A stretch of DNA of 56,002 nt, taken from assembly GCA_023254175.1 (NCBI GenBank), contig JALQYJ010000125.1, forward strand, positions 1 to 56,002, read 5' to 3'. Below the pieces are notes generated by a model. That model worked only from the letters and a program-made list of their open reading frames with translations. It was not told where the DNA came from and made no database searches. A program made the translations under genes and the position numbers. The DNA comes from Runella sp. (lineage in GTDB: Bacteria > Bacteroidota > Bacteroidia > Cytophagales > Spirosomataceae). This document shows, piece by piece, positions 27,585-35,916 of this stretch. The stretch's first letter is position 1. The number at the start of each line of letters is the position of its first letter.

Positions 27585-29276
27585 CTAAAACAAGCTCGTT
27601 TTCCCTTTTTGACGCTGATTAATTTGAGCTTGTAACATTTCTTTGGCGTTTTGAATGATTGCTTCGCTTGGTTTATTTCCTCCAATCATTTGTGCAATTT
27701 CTTGCACTCGTTCATCAAAGGTTAATTTTTTGATTCGACTAACTGTTTTTTCGGCCGAATTGTCTTTATATACAAAATAATGGGCATTGCCATACGTAGC
27801 GATTTGATGCAGGTGAGTAATGGCAATCACTTGGTGGTTTTGGGCTATATCGTTCATCATTTGCCCCATTTTAATTGCAATTTCGCCCGATACCCCCGTG
27901 TCAATCTCATCAAAAATGATAGTAGGTAGTTTGCGTTTACTTGCTAAAATGTACTTAATAACCATCATCAAACGTGAAAATTCTCCTCCAGAAGCTACGT
28001 TTTTGAGTTGTTGCGGTTTAATTCCCTTGTTGGCACTAAATAAGAAATCTACGTCATCAACTCCGTCTTCAGAAGGTTCAATCTGAGTTTGTTGAATATT
28101 CAAAGATGCGTTAGGCATGCCGAGGTCTAACAGATATTTTTGGACTTCTTTTTCGATTGGGTCAATAACTATTTTCCGCGAGTGAGAAAGCTTTTCGGCA
28201 CTCTTTTGAAGTTTAGCGGTTGTTTTTTCAACCGCTACTTGCGCTTTCGAAATGTCTTCGTCGAGGTTGAGTACACGACTTACTTTTACTTCCAATTCAT
28301 CCCGAATGGCAATCAGTTCGCTCAAAGATTTGGCTTGGTGTTTTTGCTGAAGGTGATAAAACAAATTAAGCCTTTCGCGTACTTCATCGGCCCGGGCATC
28401 ATCAATTTCAACAGAATCTTGTTCGTCATTGATTTCAGAAGCCAAGTCTTTCAGTTCAATATAAGCGCTTTGCGTTCTTTCGCGAAGCTGTTCGTATTGT
28501 GGAGCCAATTTACTAATTGAATTGAGGCTACTGACGGCATTTTTTAGCAGAGATAATGCCGACTGTTCGGGGTTGTCTAAGTAACTACTAGCCAATTGAA
28601 GCCGTTCTTTTACATCAGCGGCATTCTCTAAAATGGTAAGTTCTTGTTCTAATTGTTCTTGTTCGTCTGGGAAAAGGCGAACTTTCTCTAGTTCATCAAA
28701 CAAAAATTGATTATAGTCGGATTCTTTTCGGAGTTGGGTTGCTTCTGATTTAAGGCGTTCCAAAACTTGAATTGATTTTCGGTAGGCCTGATAATCAGTA
28801 TGGTACTGACGTAGTATGGCCTCGTTTTGAGCGTAAGTATCAACAATTTGCAACTGAAACTCGTTTGAACCCAATAGCAAAGTATCATGTTGCGAATGAA
28901 TATCCATTAATTGCCCCGTAATACGCCGAAGCGTTTCTAAGTTGACGGGGGTATCATTGATAAAAGCCCGAGATTTACCAGAGGGGCTTATCTCTCTTCT
29001 GACGAGACAAGTGGTAGAAAAATCAAGCTCTGCTTCTTCAAAAAGATGCTCAATAAAGTACCCATTCAAATCGAAGGTTCCTTCAATGATACATTTTTCA
29101 GAGGGATTATAAAGAACTTTAGTATCAGAACGGCTGCCAAGTAACAACCCAATAGCCCCCAACATAATGGATTTACCCGCTCCCGTTTCGCCTGTAATGA
29201 TATTGAGCTGAGGGTCAGGAATAAGCTCCAGAAGTTCAATTAATGCGTAATTTTTAATCAGTAGATGCGCAAGCAT
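27585..29276 (-). CDS. recN: DNA repair protein RecN
   Basis: RecN is an SMC-like ATPase that acts in double-strand break repair. The 563-aa protein has Walker A GETGAGKS (about 29-36), a long coiled-coil middle (about 150-370), the ABC signature VASGGEFSRLM, and Walker B TIIFDEIDTGVSG near 480. Its length is normal. The ATG at 29276 is preceded by 77 bases that separate it from the 75-aa Sm-like gene. The small lipoprotein gene begins 43 bases after its stop. Confidence 0.96.
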   Translation of the reverse strand: MLAHLLIKNYALIELLELIPDPQLNIITGETGAGKSIMLGAIGLLLGSRSDTKVLYNPSEKCIIEGTFDLNGYFIEHLFEEAELDFSTTCLVRREISPSGKSRAFINDTPVNLETLRRITGQLMDIHSQHDTLLLGSNEFQLQIVDTYAQNEAILRQYHTDYQAYRKSIQVLERLKSEATQLRKESDYNQFLFDELEKVRLFPDEQEQLEQELTILENAADVKERLQLASSYLDNPEQSALSLLKNAVSSLNSISKLAPQYEQLRERTQSAYIELKDLASEINDEQDSVEIDDARADEVRERLNLFYHLQQKHQAKSLSELIAIRDELEVKVSRVLNLDEDISKAQVAVEKTTAKLQKSAEKLSHSRKIVIDPIEKEVQKYLLDLGMPNASLNIQQTQIEPSEDGVDDVDFLFSANKGIKPQQLKNVASGGEFSRLMMVIKYILASKRKLPTIIFDEIDTGVSGEIAIKMGQMMNDIAQNHQVIAITHLHQIATYGNAHYFVYKDNSAEKTVSRIKKLTFDERVQEIAQMIGGNKPSEAIIQNAKEMLQAQINQRQKGKTSLF

Positions 29277-29353
29277 AAAGCATATCTCGGTTGAACCGCC
29301 GCGAAGTTAGTCAACTATTCAACAAAAAGGAATGCTTTTCGGTTTGCAAATCT

Positions 29354-29581
29354 TTAAAAATTAGCTGTTTTGTCGTAAATGACAGATTCAATTTGAGTAA
29401 ATGCGAGTGGATGTAGATACTTTCGATAGTCTCGAAGAAAAAGCAGTTGATTTTCGATACGTTCGCACTCCCCATAAAAAGTCTGATTGCTTTTGAGTAT
29501 CACATTTACTGTCTTGCCGATGAGGCCCTGGGCGTGCTGTTCCAACGAACCAAGTGGAATTTTAACCAATCTTTTACTCAT
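29354..29581 (-). CDS. Small Sm-like (LSm-fold-like) protein, 75 aa
   Basis: I do not recognise a named family. After a short N-terminal helix (LVKIPLGSLEQHAQG) the sequence follows the five-strand Sm pattern: GKTVNVILKSNQTFYGECER, IENQLLFLRD, then a short turn and LAFTQIESVIYD. This resembles how Hfq/LSm proteins end in a strand of the I..I type. It lacks the bacterial Hfq YKHA motif. The A of its start codon is the last base of the DUF4835 stop (TAATG), so translation is coupled. RNA binding is only a fold-based guess. Confidence 0.7.
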   Translation of the reverse strand: MSKRLVKIPLGSLEQHAQGLIGKTVNVILKSNQTFYGECERIENQLLFLRDYRKYLHPLAFTQIESVIYDKTANF

Positions 29582-30519
29582 TAGCGTATTAATTTACGGT
29601 AGGTTTCGGTTTTTGCAGGGTCAAGCTGCGAAAGTATAGTAAATGCTTTCTGACGATCGTCTTTGCTGGCTTCTGCCATTATTTTGTAAATTTCTTCTCC
29701 TTTTGCATCAAAAAAAGAGTTGATATATACCGCGCTAGGCATCCCTTTACTTGCTTGCTGTATAGTATTTAGCATACTCATGACCTGTTGACGAGCCGTA
29801 ATAGGGTTTTCAGTAAATTTATCCAATCCCAAGCGGTGATATGAATACATAGACTCACGAACAGGTAGCATGATTTGGTTATTCAAATTATCAATTAACC
29901 AGTAGCGATTTCGACGGTCGCCGCCTGTAGTATTCCATCCAGCTGGAACACCCGCAGGATTTACCCCTGTTGCAAGGTTAGCAGTTTGAAGTGCTTTTTG
30001 TAAATATAGATTTCCGCCAAGCTTGCTAAACGTATCATAATCTACGGCCAAAATAAGGTACGCATAAAATGCCAAGGTTTGCGTGAGCTCATCACTGTAG
30101 GTATTTTCATTATAATACATTGGGTTGCTTGGCAAGTAGCTGAAGTTAAAGTTACGATCAATAAAATTTAAAATAACTGATTCGTAACTCGTACCAAACA
30201 CAGGTCGTGTGGCTACTACTTGGGCGGTGCCTTCATAAACGCCCTGGGCAGGTGAGCGCACAAGGTTGATATTAATTTTGCAAGAAATGCGTTCTTCAGG
30301 ATTGTAATTGTCATTGGTCCAACGCCGCGCGTTTATGAAATCACCTATGACGGATCTTAATTGGTCTAGGTTGGCGTTGTCGGTATTTTGTTGTGAAACA
30401 AGCTGATTATAGTTGAGCGTAACAATGCAATTAAGTTCTTGAGCATGGCCATTGTGAAATGAAAGCAAACCACACAGGCTAATGATAATCAAGCAGCTAT
30501 ATTTTTTTATTGTAGTCAT
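29581..30519 (-). CDS. porD: DUF4835 protein, PorD-like T9SS-associated envelope protein
   Basis: The 312-aa protein has a signal peptide ending GHAQ, then ELNCIVTLNYNQLVS and the family-typical FNARRWTNDNY-like segment (INARRWTNDNYNPEERI), RPVFGTSYESVILNF, and GGDRRNRYWLIDNLNN. To my knowledge this DUF4835 family is annotated as PorD, a protein tied to type IX secretion in gliding Bacteroidota, but the assignment rests on recall. It follows coaBC by 30 bases and is coupled to the Sm-like gene. The T9SS cargo proteins at 13.8-16.5 kb and 33.2-33.8 kb fit its presence. Confidence 0.82.
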   Translation of the reverse strand: MTTIKKYSCLIIISLCGLLSFHNGHAQELNCIVTLNYNQLVSQQNTDNANLDQLRSVIGDFINARRWTNDNYNPEERISCKININLVRSPAQGVYEGTAQVVATRPVFGTSYESVILNFIDRNFNFSYLPSNPMYYNENTYSDELTQTLAFYAYLILAVDYDTFSKLGGNLYLQKALQTANLATGVNPAGVPAGWNTTGGDRRNRYWLIDNLNNQIMLPVRESMYSYHRLGLDKFTENPITARQQVMSMLNTIQQASKGMPSAVYINSFFDAKGEEIYKIMAEASKDDRQKAFTILSQLDPAKTETYRKLIR

Positions 30520-30549
30520 AAGGAGGATAATGAATTTCTAATTGACAAT

Positions 30550-31758
30550 TTAGTATTTCAACTTTGAAACCACAAGGGATAAAATATCTTGTGCTACATC
30601 GTTTTTAGATTTAAGTTCAAAACGATGCACGGTAGAATCTGATTCAATAACGGTTATTTTATTGGTATCGTATTCAAACCCTGCTCCTTTGTCGTTGAGA
30701 GAGTTTAGTATAATTAAATCTAAATTTTTTGAAGCTAATTTACCTAGAGCATTTTCAAACTCATTGTCTGTTTCAAGCGCAAACCCAATCATCAACTGAC
30801 CTTCTTTTTTGTGGCGACCAAGTGTAGCTGCAATATCAACTGTTTTGGTTAATTCAATGGTAAACTGTGCTTCTTTTTTCTTGATTTTTTTATCGGCGGG
30901 GTGAGCTGGAGTGTAGTCAGCAACGGCAGCAGATAAAATAACAATATCGGCTGTGGGGAAATCATTGGCGGTTACTTCGTACATTTCTTGGGCTGATTTT
31001 ACTTTGATAAGCCGAATGCTTGAATCAGGTACTGTTTGGTTTGTTGGGCCACTAACTAGCGTGACTTCCGCACCTGCAAATGCGAACGCTTTTGCAATAG
31101 CATAACCCATTTTACCAGTTGAGTGGTTGCTGATATAACGAACTGGATCGATTGGTTCTTGGGTGGGGCCAGCTGTTATTAGAATTTTCTTTCCTATCAA
31201 AGGTTCCTGACCTGAGAAATGTTTTTCTAAAGCGGTTACAATGTGTTCGGGCTCGGCCATGCGACCTGTGCCAATCAATCCACTTGCGAGTTCTCCATGT
31301 TCTGCTTTAAGGATATGATTTCCGTATCTTTTCAACGTGTCAATGTTTGCTTGTGTAGACCCGTGTTGGTACATATCGAGGTCCATTGCAGGAGCAAAAA
31401 ATACTGGACAACGTGCCGATAAGTAAACGGCTGTTAGTAAGTCATTACAACTTCCTATCGCGCATTTTGATAGTGTATTGGCAGTAGCTGGGGCTATAAC
31501 CATAATGTCTGCCCAAAGCCCTACTTCCACGTGGTTATTCCACTCGCCAGCTTCATTTTTTATAAATTCGACTAGTACTGGACGTTTGGACAGCGTGGCT
31601 AAGGTCAGTGGAGTTATAAATTCTTTTGTAGCTTCAGTCATGATAACTTGGACTTCGGCACCTGCTTTGATAAGTAGCCGAACTAGTACTGCACTTTTGT
31701 AAGCGGCGATACTTCCACTAATACCAACGACAACTTTTTTGTTTTTTAGAATAGACAT
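30550..31758 (-). CDS. coaBC: Bifunctional phosphopantothenoylcysteine decarboxylase/synthetase CoaBC
   Basis: It carries out two middle steps of coenzyme A synthesis. The N-terminal CoaC flavoprotein half (1-185) shows GSIAAYKS for FMN, the catalytic-His region NHVEVGLWAD and PAMDLDMYQ, where the usual Asn of PAMN is Asp. The C-terminal CoaB half starts at KILITAGPTQEPIDPVRYISN, with NHSTGKMGYAIA and SAAVADYTP. The protein has 402 aa, the normal length. A hairpin lies in the 82-base gap after rpoZ. Confidence 0.96.
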   Translation of the reverse strand: MSILKNKKVVVGISGSIAAYKSAVLVRLLIKAGAEVQVIMTEATKEFITPLTLATLSKRPVLVEFIKNEAGEWNNHVEVGLWADIMVIAPATANTLSKCAIGSCNDLLTAVYLSARCPVFFAPAMDLDMYQHGSTQANIDTLKRYGNHILKAEHGELASGLIGTGRMAEPEHIVTALEKHFSGQEPLIGKKILITAGPTQEPIDPVRYISNHSTGKMGYAIAKAFAFAGAEVTLVSGPTNQTVPDSSIRLIKVKSAQEMYEVTANDFPTADIVILSAAVADYTPAHPADKKIKKKEAQFTIELTKTVDIAATLGRHKKEGQLMIGFALETDNEFENALGKLASKNLDLIILNSLNDKGAGFEYDTNKITVIESDSTVHRFELKSKNDVAQDILSLVVSKLKY

Positions 31759-31781
31759 AATGGCCGATTAGAAGAATAAAG

Positions 31782-31815
31782 AAAGCCGCACAAATCTAAG
31801 GATAGGTGCGGCTTT
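31782..31815 (-). terminator. Hairpin between rpoZ and coaBC
   Basis: A 10-bp perfect stem AAAGCCGCAC/GTGCGGCTTT with a 14-base loop, followed on the minus strand by CTTTATTC. It could end part of the bamD-rpoZ transcripts (attenuation) before coaBC. Confidence 0.7.
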
Positions 31816-31840
31816 TTACTAAGTATCTTTCTGATGTTTG

Positions 31841-32155
31841 TTACTTGCTGTCGTCTTCGTCATTTGAACGCCAGTATAATTTATCTTCCATGAACTCTTC
31901 GATTGCAATGCTCGTAGGTTTTGGCTGACGCTCATAAAATTTCGAGATTTCGATTTGCTCACGGTTTTCAAACACTTCTTCAAGGTTGTCGATACCAGAA
32001 GCAAACTCAGCTAATTTGTTGTTGAGTTCTTCTTTGGTTTTTGAGGCAATCTGACGGGCACGACGTGAAATAATCGAAACAGACTCGTACAAGTTGCCAG
32101 TTTTGGCCGCAAGCTTGTCGGAGTCGCGTGTTATGATAGAAGGTGATGCTGCCAT
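31841..32155 (-). CDS. rpoZ: RNA polymerase omega subunit (Rpb6-like)
   Basis: This small 104-aa protein is the Bacteroidota form of omega. The core ITRDSDKLAAKTGNLYESVSIISRRARQIASKTKEEL matches the Rpb6/omega fold that clamps the beta-prime C-terminus. It is followed by an acidic tail ending NDEDDSK. It lies 30 bases after bamD. The bamD-rpoZ-coaBC order is a well-known conserved arrangement in this phylum. Confidence 0.9.
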   Translation of the reverse strand: MAASPSIITRDSDKLAAKTGNLYESVSIISRRARQIASKTKEELNNKLAEFASGIDNLEEVFENREQIEISKFYERQPKPTSIAIEEFMEDKLYWRSNDEDDSK

Positions 32156-32185
32156 ATATGTTAATTGATAAATGTTACGAATGAT

Positions 32186-33097
32186 TTATTTGTTTTGAGG
32201 TATCGTTGACGACGGAGTAGAAAGCTTTCCAGTATTAGAGGTTGTATTGGCTGCTTTTGTTGCTTTCTCTGCCTCCAAAATCGTTGTTAGCTCTTTTTGA
32301 CTCCCTTCATAGTATCGCTCGGCTTGGCGAACGTACCTACTCTTGGGGTACTTATCAATAAAAGCTAGGTAATATTTGTTGACATCCTGATAACGTTCTT
32401 TTTGTTTTTCAATAAAACTCAGTTTAGCGAGTTTGTATTGGGCGTCGACTCGAAGAAACGAAAGCTCTTCGTTATATTTTGAATCAGGAAATTCTTTTTG
32501 ATAGTTATTAATGGTTACTACCGCCGAACGAAAATTAGCAATGTTTGCTTCGCTTGTTTGGTAGTATAGCTTCGCTTTTTCATACGCCTTTTTTTCCAAC
32601 TTATCACGGAGTTCCAAAATCAAAGTAGTGCATTCTTCACGAAAAGTACTTTCTGGATAGGTATTGACAAAATCCTGAAGAGCCCCAATCGCCGTTAAAG
32701 TACTGGCTTGGTCTAGGTTAAAATTAGGCGAATCTTTGTAAAGGGAATAGGCGTGCATGTACAAAGATTCCTGCGCATATTCACTACGCTGGAATGTCTC
32801 ATAAAAGTTTTTAAACAAAAACTGTGACATATTGTAATTAGCCTGCTTAAAATTACAATAGGCATTGTAGAATTGAGCCAACTCTGCTTGCTGAGCGTCT
32901 TTGCCGTTCAAGAGTGGTGTGATTTCTTCAAAAAGTAGACCAGCGTGGTAGTAATCAGCTTTCTTATAATATTGGAGAGCTGCCTCGTATTTTTGCTCGA
33001 GGGTTCCTTCTTTTTGAAGTTTTGAAAATTTACTGCACGAACCCAAAACAAGGGCGGTCAAAAATAGCAGGGTGTATCCGAATAGGGTCTTATGCAT
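32186..33097 (-). CDS. bamD: Outer membrane protein assembly factor BamD
   Basis: BamD is the TPR lipoprotein of the BAM complex that folds outer membrane barrels. The leader ends in a lipobox with Cys21 (VLGSC). TPR helices follow, including YEAALQYYKKADYYHAGLLFEEI, YMHAYSLYKDSPNFNLDQ and AFIDKYPKSRYVRQAERYYEGS. The Asn/Ser/Thr-rich tail ends TIPQNK. The frame can extend to a GTG at 33106, but the ATG at 33097 is the better start and gives 303 aa. Confidence 0.93.
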   Translation of the reverse strand: MHKTLFGYTLLFLTALVLGSCSKFSKLQKEGTLEQKYEAALQYYKKADYYHAGLLFEEITPLLNGKDAQQAELAQFYNAYCNFKQANYNMSQFLFKNFYETFQRSEYAQESLYMHAYSLYKDSPNFNLDQASTLTAIGALQDFVNTYPESTFREECTTLILELRDKLEKKAYEKAKLYYQTSEANIANFRSAVVTINNYQKEFPDSKYNEELSFLRVDAQYKLAKLSFIEKQKERYQDVNKYYLAFIDKYPKSRYVRQAERYYEGSQKELTTILEAEKATKAANTTSNTGKLSTPSSTIPQNK

Positions 33098-33105
33098 AGC
33101 GGGCA

Positions 33106-33138
33106 CAAAAATACAAAAATAGCTTTATATCTCCCAAC
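33106..33138 (-). promoter_or_regulatory. Candidate bamD promoter
   Basis: Two adjacent TATTTTTG motifs on the minus strand (33106-33113 and 33114-33121) match TAnnTTTG. A GTTG at 33135-33138 lies 21 bases from the first. Transcription would start just ahead of the ATG. Confidence 0.45.
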
Positions 33139-33151
33139 GAAATATAAAGCT
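33121..33151 (-). terminator. Hairpin after the T9SS cargo gene, next to the bamD promoter
   Basis: A 10-bp stem AGCTTTATAT/ATATAAAGCT with an 11-base loop, followed on the minus strand by a T-rich run. It is placed to end the 207-aa gene's transcript, and it overlaps the -33 region of bamD. Confidence 0.6.
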
Positions 33152-33183
33152 AGAAAAGTATGCCTTCAGTAAAGAATTCAATA

Positions 33184-33807
33184 TTAGTGGCGAATCAATA
33201 ATTTTTTTGTTGCAGTTGCTTTTCCTTCAAGAAGCAGACGGTAGAAATAAACACCTGTAGGCATCTCACGGGTTGAGATACGTAACTGACGGTCGTTTTT
33301 GTCTAATTCATATTCTGCTACGCTGTTTCCAATTACATTGAAAAGCGTAATTTTCGCAATACCAACTGAGCCCGCAATTTGATAGTCAATTTCGGTGTAG
33401 TCGTTGGCAGGGTTTGGATACGCATTTAAAACTCTGATTTTGTCGCTGTTGAAAAGTAAATCTTCAGATTTTGTTTCATCAAGTGACGGACGAGAATCGG
33501 TAGCAGCTACAATTGCCGTTTCTTTAGTGGTGCGATTTTTAACAGTAGTTGTAGTACTTGTAGTAGCAGGGGTACTAAGCATTACTGAACGGTAAAAAGC
33601 ATTAATAGCCGCACTAGGACGTAACTGTATACTTCTATCTAGCGAACTTGGAATCTTCGTTAAAGTTGCTGCGGGTGTTTCCGCTGGCTTTTTACCGATA
33701 TTTAATCGGCTTTTGCTGCGACTGTTATCAGTTTGAGCAAATACATTACTAAGCGTCAGTAAACTGAGGCAAGTGAGTAACGTATATATGAGTATAGTTT
33801 TTTTCAT
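33184..33807 (-). CDS. Secreted protein with T9SS type A sorting domain
   Basis: The start at 33807 gives a leader ending NVFAQ and a 207-aa product; the longer frame to 33885 would overlap the promoter. The mature N-terminal part is short, Ser/Thr-rich and low in complexity (residues 25-120, including TPATTSTTTTVKNRTTKET). The last 85 residues are a sorting domain (NAYPNPANDYTEIDY, VIGNSVAEYEL, MPTGVYFYRLL, KKLLIRH). With almost no cargo domain, it may be a surface or matrix peptide. No enzymatic function can be seen. Confidence 0.85.
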   Translation of the reverse strand: MKKTILIYTLLTCLSLLTLSNVFAQTDNSRSKSRLNIGKKPAETPAATLTKIPSSLDRSIQLRPSAAINAFYRSVMLSTPATTSTTTTVKNRTTKETAIVAATDSRPSLDETKSEDLLFNSDKIRVLNAYPNPANDYTEIDYQIAGSVGIAKITLFNVIGNSVAEYELDKNDRQLRISTREMPTGVYFYRLLLEGKATATKKLLIRH

Positions 33808-33854
33808 AGCTGATATTGGACTTAATGAGCATAGATTGGGTCCTTGTGTTTGTG

Positions 33855-33886
33855 CAAAAATATATTGAAAAAAAATGAAAATCAAA
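33855..33886 (-). promoter_or_regulatory. Full Bacteroidota promoter of the T9SS cargo gene
   Basis: On the minus strand TTTG (33883-33886), 20 bases, then TATTTTTG (33855-33862), an exact match to TTTG-N19-21-TAnnTTTG. The expected transcription start is near 33848, which supports the translation start at 33807. Confidence 0.75.
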
Positions 33887-33971
33887 AAACTGTACTTAAA
33901 ATGTTGTTAAAAATTACTAATCGGTTGTACAATATATACGACGTAAATTCGTGAAAAAGTTTCGCACTTGC

Positions 33972-35753
33972 CTAAAGTTTTTTTGTTTTAGATTTAACTT
34001 TTGATTTTGGGAGTGTTTTCTTTACTGTCGGCATGAGCTTTTCTGGTACTTTTTCTATTGCTTTGACAGTATTGGGTGGATTAGGTTTAAAATTAGCTTT
34101 CGCAAAAATTCCTTCTTTGGTGGGTTTTTCTTGGTCTCTCCAATTAAAGCCTTCTAGTTGCTTTTCTTCGGCTTTAACATTTTGAGGAGGAATAAACTTC
34201 CCTTCTGGTTGACCCACAAATTGAATACGTTTTACTTGGTTTTGTTTAAAATTGAGGGTCATTTTGGCACATTCTACTCGATTCATCCCCATAGGTTTGA
34301 GTACATCATCAGCAATAAAATAGACACTTTCTCCGTTTCCTTCCACAAAAACTTTCTGCAAACGAGTACTATCGTCAAACGAGGCGGTGATGCGTCTTCC
34401 TTTGACCTGATTATAATTGAGTAATGTATCGCGAGCTATGATAAATGATTTTGCCCGTAAATACATCGTTCTTAGTTTTTGGTTAACTAGTTGTGCAATA
34501 ATCGAATCGGCTTCCATTTGGTATTGTTTTGACCAAATGATGGGCTTTTTTAAAAATGTAATATTAGAGTCTAATGAATTATAAATCAGTGAGTCACATT
34601 TACTTTGTAAGTCCCTTTTAAACAATAATACGTTTTTATAACCAATCAAATGACGAGGCTTTTGAGCTGATGACGTGTCACTTTTGTTGCTTTTCTGAGC
34701 CAGTTTTTGAGACTTTGAGGTACTAGAAATCGAATCCATTTTGATTTCAACTGAATACAAGGTGTCGGCCGTCATAAATAACGTATCTTTCGCAATGACA
34801 GTACGTGTCAGAGCGTGACCCCATACTTTGGATTTGCCTAATTTTCCGTCGTATTGTCCAAAATCTCCGTTCAAAATAGTTTCGTTATTCTTGGCAACCA
34901 ATTCTACTTTTCCTTTGGCAAAGCCTCTTTTATTGAGATTGTCGAAAGTGAGTGAATCTCCTGTAAGCGTGTAATCGGGATTGTCAATGGTGGTTCGTGT
35001 TCGAAAAACCGACTCTCCTGTCTCCGTATTATAAGAACCATTTTTGGCGACAACTGTCCCGTCTTTGCTCGTAACTTTTGTCATACTCCTAAAATCCGCC
35101 ACTTTGGTGAGAGAATTATAAACAAGGGTGTCGGTCGTTAGGGTATATTTTTTGTTTACCAATTTTACTTCTTTGTAATAGGTCGAAATTTTGGTGCGAG
35201 TATCATAATACCCTTGTTTACTGGTAAGGGTATTTTCGGCATCTACGGTTTTTCCTCGATTGGGGTAAAAGGCAATCCCGCTTGCCATATCGTACTCAAT
35301 TCGGTTGGAAGTAAGTGTTCGTTTACGGTCTTTAAGAGTAACGGTTTTTCCCGAAACTTTTGCTAATCGATTATTTCCATAATAAAATAGGGTGTCGCCT
35401 GTAATAGTAACAGTGTCTCCTTGCACAATTTTAACGTTTCCATAGGCTTCTAGGGCATTTGAAAATACATTATGAATGGCTAAATCGCAGTGCATGACGG
35501 CCCCTTTGTGCTGAAAAGTAACTCTACCCTTCACTCGACGAACTTCATTACCGTCGGTTTGTTTATAAAAAGTTATACTATCGGCACCTAGCAAATATAC
35601 CTTCTCTTCACCCACAACCGTTGGGGTTGGGCGTTGAGCGTTTGTTTGTATGGCTAGGAATAAACCCATGATAACAATGAGATATTTTATCCGTAATACG
35701 CACAAAACCACCGATGGGTTGCAAAGAAATATACGATAGTTTGAAAAAATCAT
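33972..35753 (-). CDS. OstA-like protein (LptA/LptD N-terminal domain type)
   Basis: The protein belongs to the LPS-transport beta-jellyroll group. A leader ends QTNAQ. The mature part (about 40-470) is built of repeating OstA strands: VRRVKGRVTFQHKGAVMHCD, LEAYGNVKIVQGDTVTITGD, LTSNRIEYDMASGIAFYPN. A Lys/Pro-rich tail closes the protein. It lacks the barrel of LptD, so it may bridge the periplasm like LptA, partnering with LptC encoded at 22.2 kb. The ATG at 35753 is preferred over a TTG three codons upstream; a later start closer to the hydrophobic core (LRIKYLIVIMGLFLA) is also possible. Confidence 0.85.
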   Translation of the reverse strand: MIFSNYRIFLCNPSVVLCVLRIKYLIVIMGLFLAIQTNAQRPTPTVVGEEKVYLLGADSITFYKQTDGNEVRRVKGRVTFQHKGAVMHCDLAIHNVFSNALEAYGNVKIVQGDTVTITGDTLFYYGNNRLAKVSGKTVTLKDRKRTLTSNRIEYDMASGIAFYPNRGKTVDAENTLTSKQGYYDTRTKISTYYKEVKLVNKKYTLTTDTLVYNSLTKVADFRSMTKVTSKDGTVVAKNGSYNTETGESVFRTRTTIDNPDYTLTGDSLTFDNLNKRGFAKGKVELVAKNNETILNGDFGQYDGKLGKSKVWGHALTRTVIAKDTLFMTADTLYSVEIKMDSISSTSKSQKLAQKSNKSDTSSAQKPRHLIGYKNVLLFKRDLQSKCDSLIYNSLDSNITFLKKPIIWSKQYQMEADSIIAQLVNQKLRTMYLRAKSFIIARDTLLNYNQVKGRRITASFDDSTRLQKVFVEGNGESVYFIADDVLKPMGMNRVECAKMTLNFKQNQVKRIQFVGQPEGKFIPPQNVKAEEKQLEGFNWRDQEKPTKEGIFAKANFKPNPPNTVKAIEKVPEKLMPTVKKTLPKSKVKSKTKKL

Positions 35754-35858
35754 GGATTGCAAAAAGTGGACAGTTTACTATACTGAGTTAGAAAACGTAC
35801 AAAATTAACTAAAAACGGCTTGGCCTTTCATTCTTAACATACATTAACGAAAACAAGA

Positions 35859-35895
35859 AAGCCAACAGTCAATCCTATATTTCGACTGTTGGCTT
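35859..35895 (-). terminator. Terminator after argC
   Basis: A perfect 12-bp stem AAGCCAACAGTC/GACTGTTGGCTT with a 13-base loop. On the minus strand it is followed by TTGTTTT. Confidence 0.85.
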
Positions 35896-35916
35896 CCAAT
35901 ACTCCCAATTCAATGA

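Noticed and set aside
27542-27685. Longer start for the small lipoprotein, overlapping recN
   Set aside because: It would put 48 basic residues before a clean lipoprotein signal and overlap the recN end by 101 bases.
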